From Paratinospora sagittata (taxonomy: Eukaryota; Streptophyta; Magnoliopsida; Ranunculales; Menispermaceae), in contig CM069597.1 of assembly GCA_035771175.1 (NCBI GenBank), positions 7,413,001 through 7,477,000 on the forward strand: a DNA stretch of 64,000 bases, read 5' to 3'. The position numbers were made by a program, and so were the translations under genes. Below are positions 1 through 12,366 of the stretch, piece after piece; position 1 is the stretch's first letter, and each line of letters opens with the position of its first letter. The notes beneath the pieces were generated by a model. That model was not told the origin of the DNA. It searched no databases and saw only the letters and a list, made by a program, of their open reading frames with translations.

Positions 1-598
1 AGGCTTCATAAAAGGCTTGAGGGTTTGTTCTCGGTACTTGCTTGATCTAGTTGGTATCTTTTATTTTCACATCTGAGTCGGATTCCTTAAGTTTTTTTGC
101 CTATCAATGTCAAAGGAAAGGGGTATAATGCTTAGCATGCCTTGTACAAGTCAATCAAAGCAACCTCAAGATATGCATCAGCTAGATTGGATGGATTTGG
201 GTTGTTGAGGCCCTCAATATATTTAGGGCACTTGTTGATTTCCACCACTCATTATATTTCTAAGCACACGGCTTGATACCACAAACTTGTTGCTACCAAC
301 TTGTCCTCTTCCCCTAGTTTTCGATACGTAAATAATCAAGTCTTTTCTATCCTTCTCGAAGTCTTCATCCTTTAAGGGTATTTTTTTCTTTTTCTTTTTG
401 AGCATTCACCTTGTCTCACCACAATTCCCTGTCCCTGGTCAACCTCATCAACCCTCCAAAGAAAACGATGTTTAATCACCCGAGTCCATTGACATAGACA
501 ACTTTGACAAAGGTCAGTCAAATTTGGAAATTGAACCTCTATTGATCAATTTGAGTGTGATCACAATACTATTGAACCTAGTACGTCCGAGTAACCTT

Positions 599-908
599 AA
601 GACATGGATGGTTCTAAGATGAAGACGTTGATGAAATCTTTTATATTAACTTTGTTTGTTCTAAAGCTACCAAAACAAAACTTGTCTGTCTAAAGGAGTT
701 GCATGGCATACCAAACAACATCAATTTGAGGATACCCAACCCTGTGGATGGGCATAGCAAGCCTCCAATTGAGGAAGTTGTGTTACATGCTAACTTCTTC
801 AAGTATTGGCTGATCAGATTGCCCATCATTTGTTCGATCTACAACATTTTGGATGAGTACTTCAAGCTCACTCAAGTCAAGTCAACCCGAATGCTTAGCG
901 TGCCCTAA
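599..908 (+). pseudogene. Degraded retrotransposon-type coding remnant
   Basis: A plus-strand frame of about 100 codons reads through without a clear start and ends in stops near 909. It contains LRIPNP and YNILDEYFKL, which resemble the conserved block of the plant 'putative transposon protein' ORFs found beside LTR elements (an LR-P motif, then a hydrophobic stretch and a LxxF-L segment). There is no domain sufficient for function. Sequence on either side (1-598 and 909-1100) is broken in all frames. This could also be an unrelated degraded gene; the assignment rests on pattern only. Confidence 0.25.
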
Positions 909-1099
909 TAAGTTGCATAGTTCTTTGAAGGGAGAAGAATTGAGCGGACTATAATTTTGAGGACTTCAATTTGACCTATGGCTTGAACTCTCGTCCCAGT
1001 AGCACGAGGTGGTGGTGTTAGGCGAGTTTGTGGTTGAGAGTTAGAAGTGGTTTGTTGATTGCATTAAATCTATCTTCAAATAAATGTTGAAAGGATATT

Positions 1100-2620
1100 C
1101 GGTTCCTCATCTATTACTCTTTTACTCATAATTAACATTTTTATTATCTTAAACAATATTATTCGTAATTTAAACATTTATTTTTAATTAAAAGTTCAAT
1201 TTTTTTTATCAACATAACATGAAAATCACTTGCAATGCACGTGTGTGCACACTAGTTATATAATGAGAATAGTTCAATTTTTCACAATAAAACCATTTTT
1301 GCAAAAGTATCAAAATTATCCCTTAAAAGTTTATCCTATTTTTATTTTAAAAAAATAAAATAATTTTATTTTAAGAAGTTCCTCCTTTAACACTCGTGTC
1401 TCCTACATTTTGAACTTTTATAAATCAAAATTTTCCTATTCTACCATTGCAATTTCACCTTTTGACTCATTTTATTTTTTTTAAAACTATGGAACAACTT
1501 TATTGTTTTAGCTATATTATAAAAAAACAAATATAATAATCCTTTTTTTTATAAATATTCATTTTGTTTTAATTGATCAATAATAAAAATCATGTGGAAA
1601 TACACATGTCAAAATACTCTAAATATTTATAAAAAATGAACAGGTTTGGAACCAAAGAAAGTATTTAAATAAAAAAATTAAAAAAAAAATAGGTAGTTAA
1701 ATTTTGATTGAACTCTTGCGTGTCTTAAAACTGTATAAACCAAAGCCCATTGTCAAAGTTAAAGCCCAGGGCCTTGGAGGAACTAACCCAACCCATGAAA
1801 TGAATGGTCATCCTGTCCATGATCATTATCAAATTCAAGGCTGAGCACCTCTCAATCTTCAAGCCCAATTCAATTTTATTTCAAATGTATAATAATCTTG
1901 CTTCAATATTATTCCAACAGCTTTGCTGTTTTAGCTCACTAGACAGTAGACACTGAGTTCCCCTTTAGGAAAAAAGTTCATAAATCAATCATCAACCAAA
2001 ATATATAAATCAAATGTAAAGATAGAGAAAAGTTCGTTTTCTTCTAATAAGTTTCTTTTATTTCAATGTATATAAGTACATTAATCCTTTTTTAAAAGAT
2101 GTGATGCAACTGAGGAAACGTTGCATGATGTATTGAGGTATAATAGTTGTCTCAGTGCTAAAAATGTGTAACAGTTCCTTTTTGCAAATTCTCAATTAAC
2201 AACCCTCCCTAAACAACCACTATGCAATCCAATCTATCACCAGCTGCAGAGTTTGTGTTTCAGCTCAACTTTTCTAGAATAAAAAAGAACTACAACATTA
2301 TTTGATCCATTGTGGGCATCCAATTAATATCATAGATTTGAAATGGAATTTCCTATGTTGTCATCAGCTCGTTGATTCATAAGCCTCGTATTTTTAACAT
2401 ATTGGTTAAAAATACTAGCCTATTTTACTTTTGATCAATTCTAAACCATGTTCAAAACTTAACTTCAAGATTGATTGCTTTGCTCGGAACTCACTTCAAG
2501 AAGTGGGAGTTTTGAGTTTGAATTTTATCGAAGAGGGTTATATATATAGAGTTTTCAATGTGTCGTAATAAAGAGATTCACATGCATCTCAAGATTGATT
2601 GCTTTCAAATACTTTATTTT
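1100..2620. other. AT-rich spacer, nothing recognised
   Basis: Very AT-rich sequence with many poly-A and poly-T runs and no credible coding frame. I see no tRNA, SINE or terminal-repeat signature here. Confidence 0.6.
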
Positions 2621-2847
2621 TCAGCCAAAAATCTCACCCGTCGGACTGGCGGGTGATGAAGTTAGCTGACTGACAAAGATAAAAATACGTTGCTCCTACG
2701 AACCCCTTGGACAATCTTCTCACTCCCAACCTGCACAGGGGGTCGGGAGGGGGGGTGTCACCGAAAACACTCTAATGCTTAAGTTAGTCTCTGAAGGAGA
2801 AAAAAATATAAGTGTAGAAAGTTAGAGTTCTAGAGCATACCATTTTC

Positions 2848-3317
2848 TGTAGAATGATGTCTTTTTTTATAGTTAAGGGGGGCGTTCCCTGCGTTTAAAG
2901 CCATTCTCCATCATTGGGAGAGATTTACGCCTTTTCCTTATCAGGATTCAATCGACAATCTCGTACATCGAGATATGTCTTTGGTGTGATTGAGTCTAGG
3001 AATGTCATGGATTGGATTTGGGGAGCCCCAATTCTGGGTCGTGCAACTTGGACCTTTTGGCTGCAACCTAGAGAGGATTTTGTGTAGAATGATGTCTTTT
3101 TTTATAGTTAAGGGGGGCGTTCCCTGCATTTAAAGCCATTCTCCATCATTGGGAGAGATTTACGCCTTTTCCTTATCAGGATTCAATCGACAATCTCGCA
3201 CATCGAGATATGTCTTTGGTGTGATTGAGTCTAGGAATGTCATGGATTGGATTTGGGGAGCCCCAATTCTGGGTCGTGCAACTTGGACCTTTTGGCTGCA
3301 ACCTAGAGAGGATTTTG
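2848..3317. repeat. 235-bp tandem duplication, two copies
   Basis: Two adjacent copies of 235 bp, 2848-3082 and 3083-3317, both starting TGTAGAATGATG and ending in GAGAGGATTT. By eye they differ at only two positions: G/A in the CCCTGC-TTTAAAG context and T/C in TCTCG-ACATCG. The near-identity means the duplication is recent. The unit codes for nothing I recognise. The surrounding stretch 2620-3460, which includes a G-rich run near 2737-2757, looks like leader or LTR-type sequence of an unplaced element. Confidence 0.9.
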
Positions 3318-3479
3318 TCGGTCGATGGCTCCCAGAGGAGGGCTTTAGCTTTTGATCGAGAAGGGGGGGAGAAATCCCCTCAGTCGAGGCTGAAGGGGTT
3401 TCTTCGGCCATGGAAACGTTACAAACACCGTTTTCTAGATAGGAAAACTTCCCCGATTGACTAACCAAGCAATCAATAA

Positions 3480-4540
3480 TACAATTCAAGTTACAAGAGA
3501 TGAAGAGTGTTCTTACCAAACAACTCTCAAGAACAATTTACAAAGAAAACTAAATACCTTCTTAGACAAGTTCAGCCACAAATTATGAAGATGATGTGCA
3601 AGCTGAAAATAGAAGGCTCCTTCAATCTTTGATTTGAAAATGATGAAGATGATGCTCGAAATCAAACATGAACTTCTTGAAATCTAGAAAATGTCAAAGT
3701 ATGGTTTCTCTCAAGAATGAAAGATTAAACGCACAAGAGATCTCTCAAGATAATTGAAGAACACTTGTAAAATCTTTTTCTCTCAAGAATGATTCAAAAT
3801 AGCTTTGAAGAAACTTGTTTTTTGCAAGAAACTGCGGAGAACAAAATAATAGCTCAAGTTTCAAAGATTTGCAAAAGGGTGCTCAAAATAAGCTAAGTTA
3901 GGTATTTGTGCCTTGAGTGAAAAATCAATCATTCTAGACATAAAAATTAAAATGTGTTTCTCCAACAAGAAACAAGTCTCTGCTGTCAAAGTAAAAAATG
4001 ACTTTCGATCAGCAGGAATGGGTTTCTGCCAATGGGAGCCCTTTCTGAGTGTACAAAACATGTAAAATTAATTTTCTTCAAAGTTTCTAAGTCCAAAACA
4101 TGTTTTCTCGAAAATTTAGATTCAAATACATTTGAAGAACGATTAATTCGAAAGAATGTGAAGTTTAAAACATATGATAAATCATTTTAAATATAAAGTC
4201 AAGTTTTGACTTTTTTGGAAAACGGTTGACTTTCAAAACAATGATCATTTGAAAACGTTTTAAGTGCATGCATGATTTTTGGCTAACTTGCCTAGAAAGA
4301 ATTCTACAACACTAAATAGATCTAAGCAATTACAAACAAAAGATATGTCTTGATTCTTCTTCGTTTTGAACCACTTCATGTTTTGACTTTGACTTACAAG
4401 TTGACTTTAATTGATTGATCAAGTTAGAACTAAAACAACTTAGTCAAAGTGATTAGTTGCATATGAAATGGTGTTTGCAATTATCAAAATACATAAGGGT
4501 GAGGGGCATTATACCAAAATTCTCCTCTTTTTTTTTTTAT
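3480..4540 (-). mobile_element. Probable 3' LTR region of the minus-strand Sirevirus-like copia element
   Basis: This stretch lies downstream (minus sense) of the copia genes at 7.4-10.6 kb. A purine-rich tract read on the minus strand near 4528-4545, followed by a TATAATGCCCC sequence, is a plausible polypurine tract and LTR start. The stretch is non-coding and rich in short CAAGAA and TTTGAAA words, as Sirevirus LTRs often are. Neither terminus nor a target duplication could be fixed, so the borders are approximate. Confidence 0.4.
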
Positions 4541-4844
4541 AATTTCAAATAAATTCATTATTGGCTTGATTAAAGTAAAGAACAATGAACTATTATGAAT
4601 GATATGAAATGGATATGCATAACAAATAACAAACATGACTCACAACATAGCATAACAAAACATATGTCATATATATATGGATCAAGTATCAAGTATCAGA
4701 GCATCTCAATCATAATCAAATGTATACAACCAGAAGTATCAAAAACATTCGAAAATGAGAGTCAAGTATAGAATGTTATACATGTATACAATCTATGGAA
4801 AAAATCAACAAAATATATATACTCTCTCAAATTGCTCCACCTAT

Positions 4845-7200
4845 CTAGATGTTCCCCCTATCTAACCCATCTAAATTACATCTGTGAATCTTTTCCCCCT
4901 TTTGAAATATCAAAAAAGAGGGACCTTCAGATGACGGTGGAATAGACACAAGATCATGGAATGATCCATGGTCCGAATAAAACGCTTCTGTAAGTGATTG
5001 CTGACCAAAAGTGAGATGGATAGGAGAATGAATGGCCGAAGAAGGTAGATACTTTGTAGCTCTAGAAATAACGACAGTAGCGAATGAGCTAGGTGAATGA
5101 ATAACGGGAGTAGCATCGCCTGGTAGAATTGAGAGAGTCATGTCAACTGAAGGTGCATCAATGGGAACTATGGCAAGCTCACGAACAGGAGAGGCACGAT
5201 CATGAACAGGAGAGGCACGATCATGAACAGGATAGGCAGGTTGTCAGAAAGTAGGAAAAGGGACACGATCCAGCTCTGCTGATGGTGGGAAGAAGTCATC
5301 GGCCTGGAAGTGGTAATCATGAACTGAGGGTCGAGGCTCCACCTGCTCCGAGATACGCCGCAACATGGAGAAAACAGTCTAAGATGAAGAACCCTCGTGT
5401 GTACCAACAACTGCACTCATCTACGTTAGATCATCTCTTAGCTTGGTCACTGACCACTCTTGATTCGTGACACGAGCGTCCAAATCATCAATCTTCTTCT
5501 CTAAAGAGGAGAAAGAAGACGCATGTTGCTCCTTCATCTCCATGAGGAGCCAAACTATCGAGATCAATGTGCTAGACGGTGTCTGCTCTAGTACCACATC
5601 GGGGTGAGGGTCATCCTCATTACCTTCATCTACTGGAAAATTGTCGTCAACTCCCCCTACTCCCTCTACGTCCTCCTCATAGATCTCAGGAGGATCGGGT
5701 CGCACATAACTAGTGCCCTCCTCAAGTGTGCGTAAAGAGGAATGGACCCACTGCTGGATCCTGTTAACCCATCAATATCCCATCGAGTGTAATGTCTTCT
5801 CACACACCAGGTTCTTGTTTGTCATTTGGTGCACCAGCGTAATGTTCCTGAGGTCAATACCAACACAACGAAGTGTGTGGTGTCTTCAAAAGGTGGTACA
5901 TGATAACGTGGGATAAACAGATCTTGGTATGAGTATGAAGGCACCAAAGAAGAAAGACATTTATAGGTTTCACCGGGGATTGGGTGCTAAGCATAAGAAG
6001 AATGATACGCATGACATATTATGAAAAAAATTCGTCTCAAGGGGGAAGATGGTGTTTGAGGCATCGCGAAGAAATGTGGCATAATGACAACAAGAGATAA
6101 GCTCGATGGTCGCAACCTTATTATATATGGGGAGCTAGATGTTATCCCCAAGGTTCGCGAGCTTAGGATGGTCGGATGGAAGCTCAAAAATCTCCTTGAT
6201 GATCGAGAGAGAAACCTTGATGACAAGGCCTCAGACACATGTCTCGTAACAAAAAGGGTCCTCAAATGAGATAAGAGTGAGACTGGTATAAAAGACTCAA
6301 ACGAGGTCTGGAAAAATGAGGGCTCCATGGGAAACAAACCTATGCCACCTTAACTCCCTAAAGGGTCTCGAATCCTAATGTTTATATGATCAAAATAGTC
6401 GAAATCCACACAAACACTAGGAGAAAAAGGATGAGTGTCAAAGAGTGTAATAATGGGCTCTAAACGCCTCGGTCGTGACCTAGGACTAGGTGAAAGAGGT
6501 TCCTCGGGTTGAGGTTCCGGTTGTTGTTCCTGTTCAGGTTGGGGTAGTGATGGTGAAAGAGGTGGAGGGTGAGAAGACGAGCCTCTAGATGAACGGGTAC
6601 GTCATGGAGGTGAAGGGACACACTCTGAAGGTTCACCAACATCCAAACGCAGTTTGGTGAAGCTAGTAGGAAGTTTGGTTTTATAAGGCATTTTATCACA
6701 CACTTCATATGCTAAAAAAGAGAAAAATAAAATAAAATAAAATAAAATAAAAGGTTTATGCAAAATGAACCAATAAAAACAAATGGAAATGGATGGGAAT
6801 GAATGAAATCGATGTAAAAAGACAAAAAGCGAAAGAAATTTGACGAAAAACGACAAAATATCGAGTGGCAATAAGTTTCCACAAGTTTTGCAAAAACTAG
6901 GTGAAAATGAGGTAGGAAAGTTGAAAATTTGGGTGATTTGATTTAAAAGCAAGTTAGGTTGGATTAAAAACACTAGAATTTAGTTAGGAAAGCCTAAAAG
7001 TGGGTAGAGAATGGATGAAAAGTGATTTGGGTGATAGGAAATGTGGTTTGGAGAAGTTTAGAGGGAAATGGGAAAGTGAATAAATGAAAACATTCCGACC
7101 CTTCATGTTCAGTCGCTGGAGATGGAAACGTGTTTCCCTCAGAGAAAACGCGTTTCTACCAAAACAGGCATAACATGCACAAATGACAGGAAACACGTTT
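4845..7200 (-). pseudogene. Downstream ORF region of the Sirevirus-like element (env-like ORF), broken
   Basis: Between the RNase H end of the copia pol and its probable 3' LTR lies about 2.3 kb of minus-strand sequence with interrupted coding frames. One frame near 6.5-6.7 kb is Pro-rich (PQPEEPLSPSPRSR). Another near 5.42-5.70 kb is strongly acidic (DVEGVGGVDDNFPVDEGNED) and then shows a short coiled-coil-like stretch (SSLEKKIDDLDARVTNQ). A third ORF here, with acidic and coiled-coil parts, is known in the Sirevirus lineage; position and composition fit. A purine tract, read on the minus strand at 4890-4916, resembles the tract that follows this ORF in that lineage. Many frameshifts and stops make it non-functional. 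Confidence 0.4.
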
Positions 7201-7390
7201 CACCTTGCAGAAACATGTTTCTGCCAAAAACTCCAAAACAGTAAAGAATTTTTGAAATTCAAAGCACTTGTTCAGTTCTGGGTTTAACTTCTATACACAC
7301 ATTAATGAACAAACAATCATCACTATGAATCAATCATCAATGATCATGAATTAGGTAAATTGGACTCATTAAGCATGCCTAATTCTCTTC

Positions 7391-10300
7391 AGATATGTGC
7401 AAATTAATCTTTTGGCAAAGGTTTTGTAAAAATATCGGCAAACTGATCCTTTGTCCCTATGTGAATGAGTTTCCCATCTTCCTTTTGCGCGTGATCTCTT
7501 AGAAAATGATGCCTAATTTCGATGTGCTTTGTTCTACAATGTTTAACTGGATTTTTCGAAATGTCAATTGCACTAGTGTTATCACAAAAAATCTCAACAC
7601 ATGGAACATGAATTTGGTAATTGAAAAGTTGTTGTTTCATGTACAATACTTGCGCACAACAACTTTCGGCTGCGATATATTCAACCTCAGCTATGGATAG
7701 AGCCACTGAGTTTTATTTCTTATTGAACCAAAAAATCAATGAATTCCCCAGAAAGTGGGAAAATCCCAAGGTACATTTTCGATCAATTAAACTTCTGGCA
7801 TAGTTAGAATCAACAAAACTTCTGAGATTGAATGAGGTTCCTCTCATATACCAAATTCCCATGTCTAGTGTCCCACTAATATAATTTAAAATTCATTTAA
7901 CACATTTTAGGTGAGATTCCTTTGGATCAGATTGATATCTATATATGGTATACTTGCTATTAGATACAACAAGCTACCGATCATCCCTCTATACAATCTT
8001 GGATCTACAGATTTTTCTTTTTCATCCTTAGCCATCTTGATAGAAGAACTGCAAGGTGTATCAATACTCTTGAAGTTTTCGAACTTGAAATTTTTAATCA
8101 TGTCCCTTGCATACTTCGATTGGTTCAAGAATGTACCATTCTTTATTTGCTTGATTTGCAAACCAAGTAGTTCAATTCTCGCATCATGCACATTTCAAAC
8201 TCACTTGTCATGATAGAAGAAAATTCATCATACAAGGTCTTGTTTGATGCTCCAAAGATAATGTCATCGAAATAGATTTGCACCAATAGCATATCATTAT
8301 TTTTGTGCTTAATGAACAAGATTAGATCTAGGATTCCTTTCTTAAACTCATGTTCTAATAGAAAGGTACTAAGTCTGTCATACCATGCTCTAGAAGCTTG
8401 TTTAAGTCCATACAAGGTTTTTCAAAGTCTATAGACATGATCCAATTTGTGACAATCCTCAAAACAGGGAGGTTGTTTCACATATACCTCTTCATTAATG
8501 AATCTATTAAGGAATGCATTTTTTAACATTCATTTGGTATAGTGGAAACTCCTTGTAGCAATCATAGGCTAGTAGCATCCAAATTGCCTTTAGTCTTACT
8601 ACGGGGGCAAAGACCTCTTCACAGTCGATACCTTTTTCCTGATTATAGCCTTAAGCTACTAATCTAGCCTTATTCCTCACTATGATCCCATTTTCATCTT
8701 TTTATTCCTAAACACTCAGTTGGTTCCTATCATTCCTTGATGTTCAAGTTTGGGTACAAGATCTCATATTTTGTTCTTAGTAAAGAGTGTTCTAGTTCCT
8801 CTTGCATTGCAAGGATCCAATTCTCATCCTTCAATGCATCCTCAACCTTAGATGACTCTATTTGGGATACAAAGGTTATATGTCGTTAATCTTCGTTGAT
8901 AGAGGCTCTAGTGGTTACTTCTTGGGTTGGATCACCTATGATTTGTTCCTTAAGGTGACTTACAAGTAACCTAGAGTTCTTAGGAGGTTCTACAATAGGT
9001 TGAGCATCGGTTTCCTCTCCAAGTTCTTGATCTTCAGATTTCCTAGGGATATCATCATCATCATCATCATTATCATCATCATCATCATCTATTATAACTC
9101 TTTCTAATCCTTTTCTATAGTTATTCAAGGATCGGCTTCATCAAACCTAACATGGATAGATTCTTCTACTGTTTTGAAAAATTTGATAAAGACCCTATAG
9201 GCTTTGCTATGAGATGAATAGCCTAAGAAGATGCCTATATCAAATTTTGGATTGAACTTATCTAAGTTGTCTTTATCATTCAAAATATAACATTTGCATC
9301 CAAATACTCTCAAGTGATCAATGTTAGGAGTTCTACCTTTTCAAAGTTTATAAGGTGTTTTGTTTAATTTCCTCCTAATCATTGTTCTATTCATGATATG
9401 GCATGTCGTATTGATAGCTTCAACCCAAAAGTACTTAGCTACATCATATTCACACAACATAGTTCTGCACATTTCTTGAAGGGTTCAATTTTTTCTTTCA
9501 ACAACTTCATTTTGTTAAGGAGTTCTGGGGCTGAAAAATGATGGGTGTATTATTTTTTGTTACAAAAATCTTCAAGATTTGTGTTCACAAACTCTCTACC
9601 CCGATCACTTCTAATGATAATGATCTTGTAACCCTTTTCAATTTCAACACGAGAGCAATATTTAACAAACACATCTTACACATCATTCTTGTGTGCAAGA
9701 AAGTAAACCCATGTATATCTAGATAATCATCAGCAATCACAAGACAATATTATTTGCCACCTAGACTTTGGGTTCATGTGGATCCGAATAAATTCATGTG
9801 GATAAGTTCTAGAGCTCTTGAGATAAAATTCTTTTTTGTGCTCTTGAAAGAAGATTTTGTATGCTTGCTCAATTGACATAGCTCTCACACTCTATCTCGA
9901 GCACGGTCAAACTTGACAAGTTTTGATATATTCTTCATGCCTATATGAGCTAATCTTTTATGCCATAACCATGCATCATCATGTTGAATACCACTCAAAC
10001 AAGCAACATTTTGTTCACCAATTTTCATGCATGTTTGTAACATAGACATTCTTATTTCTAAATGCAATGAATGCAACAATGTCATTAGCAACAATTTCAT
10101 CATTAGCATTCAAGGCCAAGTCCTTTTTTATCTAGTTCTCTTTTTTTGGTGCGATCTCATCTCTGTTCCTTAACTTAATTTCATGCATCATAAGTGAGCC
10201 ACAAAGTTCATCGAAGGTGTACTGCCCCAATTTCTTTGCCTCTCCAATAGCAGTACTTTAGGATCTCATTCATTAGGCAAACCTCTAAGGAATTTTCCAA

Positions 10301-10620
10301 CCATTTTGACTGGAGGATACACTTTATCAAGGTTTTCATCTCGTTAATGATCTTGGTGAATCTTGTAACGACACCGGCAATATCTTCATCTTCCTTCATC
10401 TTGAAGGTTTTATATGCTTCTGCATGCATATGTAATTTGGCCCCCTTGACTTGCTTGGTTCCTTCATGTGTGACCTCCAACTTATCCCATGTCTCTTTGG
10501 TTGTGTCACTAGCACTTACTCTATTGAACTCATTCGTCGATAAACTACAATAGAGTATATTTATAGCTTGATCATTCAATTGTTCTCTTCTCTTTTCATT
10601 TCATTTGGAAGCCACTCACG
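7391..10620 (-). pseudogene. Ty1/copia (Sirevirus-like) gag-pol, degraded
   Basis: Reading leftward on the minus strand, the domains come in copia order. A gag (UBN2-type) fragment spans 10579-10208 and includes ETWDKLEVTHEGT and MKEDEDIAGVVTRF. A GAG-pre-integrase remnant near 9.9-10.1 kb has WLWHKRLAHIGMKNISKL. The integrase part at 9.5-9.1 kb has VERKN, CRTMLCEYD and LRVFGCKCYILNDKDNLDKF. The reverse transcriptase at 8415-8150 has MYGLKQASRAWYDRLS and YFDD in place of YVDD. RNase H ends at about 7404, with EVEYIAAESC and DQFADIFTKPLPKD. An Asp tract encoded by a CAT repeat (9053-9090) lies between integrase and RT. Most of protease is missing and frameshifts are frequent, so the element is dead. 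The EVTHEG gag block is typical of Sireviruses. Confidence 0.85.
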
Positions 10621-11640
10621 CTTTTTCTTAGGCACGATTACACCATTTTTTATCTTCGTAGGGCGCTCATAGCCATTTTTGTTCTCTTCTCTTGGGCTCT
10701 TAGATAGAATTGCATATGAGTCTTCCAATGAAGATAGTCTTCCACTGAAGATAGTTGTCTCTTTCGAACAATGGTGACCAGTTTATGGATTGACTTTCCT
10801 TAAATACACCTTTGGCATCAAATTAGTTTCCCGCATTATAGACTCTAGTAAGCATCAAATGTTATGATATGTCATAAAATCATTGTTATATAAACTACAT
10901 ATACATCCTTCCAATGTCGGTTTTTAGTTTAATAATTTACTCTTTTTTTGGTAAGTAACACGATCTTAATACTTCATTCTTGTATTTACAAACTACGAAA
11001 AAATGGATTTATTTTTTGAGAGAGTCGAACTTAATTGGAAAGTGCATTCTGGAGCTGCATTGGCTCCTCCTATTGTTGACCAAAGCCCCAAGTTCCCAAT
11101 TTTTTACAAGATTAATTGCTCACAAATCCCTCTAATCAGAGAAGATAAATTAATTAATTATTCTAGCAAGCTAGCCTCTAAAACTTTTTTAAAAAAAAAA
11201 AACACCCTTTCATACATGGGATAACCAGCATGATGCTTAAATATGGGTAATCACCGTGGGTCTTTAAGGCAACAAAAGCACTCACAACCCTCCAATAACA
11301 ATCATAACACTACTCAATTTTCTTTTTTAAAAAAATAAAAATTCTCCTTATATTTAGACAAAATATAGCCCCTTTCAAAAAAATGTAATCCAAATGAATA
11401 AATTCACTGACCCAATTACACATAAGTCAAGATTAAAATCTCACATTTCTCTCACAATTTATAACAACATTAAAAATAAAATAATAAATTAAAAACATGA
11501 TTTATATATATATAAATAAAAGGTCAACCTTAAGTGAGTGTGGAGAAAGGGTACAAAATGAAACTATTATTGGTTAGGTTTTGTTTTGAGTGCATGTCAT
11601 GGCTTGCTTACTATAGGGTTTTGGGACTCTTGAAGATTTC
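10621..11640. other. Intergenic, AT-rich
   Basis: No supported gene. Poly-A tracts and short AT repeats dominate. The expected 5' LTR of the copia element to the left is not recognisable here, so that element is either 5'-truncated or too diverged. Confidence 0.5.
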
Positions 11641-11656
11641 AAGCACAAAGTAGTGT

Positions 11657-11815
11657 CACGTGAGAGATGGAGAGAAAGTCACGTGAGAGGAAGGCAAAGC
11701 GTATCGCATCTGGTGTCGAAGGAGGCACGAGGCCCTTCCTTATGGAACGGTTGCATCACTCATCTCATCGTCTATTAGAGAGATCTGGTGGCTCCAATCG
11801 CTTTGGTTTATATAG
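11657..11815 (+). promoter_or_regulatory. Core promoter of the DUF1639 gene: two G-boxes and a TATA box
   Basis: Two perfect CACGTG G-boxes lie at 11657-11662 and 11680-11685, 23 bp apart and in near-identical context (GTCACGTGAGAG). A CCAAT motif follows near 11793 and a TATA-type TTTATATAG at 11807-11815. Transcription would start at about 11840. G-boxes bind bZIP and bHLH factors in plants, so control by light or abscisic-acid signalling is possible, but that is inference. Confidence 0.6.
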
Positions 11816-11839
11816 TTGTAGATGAGAAGAATAGTGGGC

Positions 11840-12366
11840 ACAACAGAAGAACAAGAAGAAGAAAAGACAGAGAGAGAGAGAGCGCTAAGCGCAAGGAGGA
11901 AGAAAAGAGGGAGGAGAGAAGAAGCACCCACAACACAACATAAACAGAGAACAGAAAAAACGGAGATTTGAAGAAGAAGAAGATAAAGGAACTAATCAAA
12001 GTTTCTGTGTTGTTTATATTATTATTTTTGTTTGTTCATCTTGTTTTTGAGGAAATCTTTTTGTTTTCCTGCAAAAATCCCATCATCTTCTCTCAGTTTC
12101 TGCTGCTCTGTGATGGGCAACTAACTCTCTTTATTGTAAGTCATCATTTTCGCATTAATCTTCTTCAAAATCCAGAAATTCCTAATATTCCTGCAAAGAT
12201 TTCTAATGGGTATTGTTCTAAACAATTGCAGGGTAAAATCTAAGGTGGGATTCGTTTTTACACGCGTAGATCTTAAAGGTAATCAAGGTCTTAAACCCCA
12301 AAACAAGCATAATAGTATGTAAAACAACATGTTCTAAATTTCTATCATTATTTGTTGTAATGGCAG
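11840..12366 (+). other. 5' UTR with two probable introns
   Basis: Between the TATA box and the start codon I read two GT-AG introns: 12136-12231 (GTAAGTCATC ... TTGCAG) and 12279-12366 (GTAATCAAGG ... TGGCAG). The second ends directly before the ATG at 12367. The first leader exon is GA-rich. It carries a minimal upstream ORF, ATG-GGC-AAC-TAA, at 12112, which could lower translation. Splice sites are predicted by consensus only. Confidence 0.55.
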
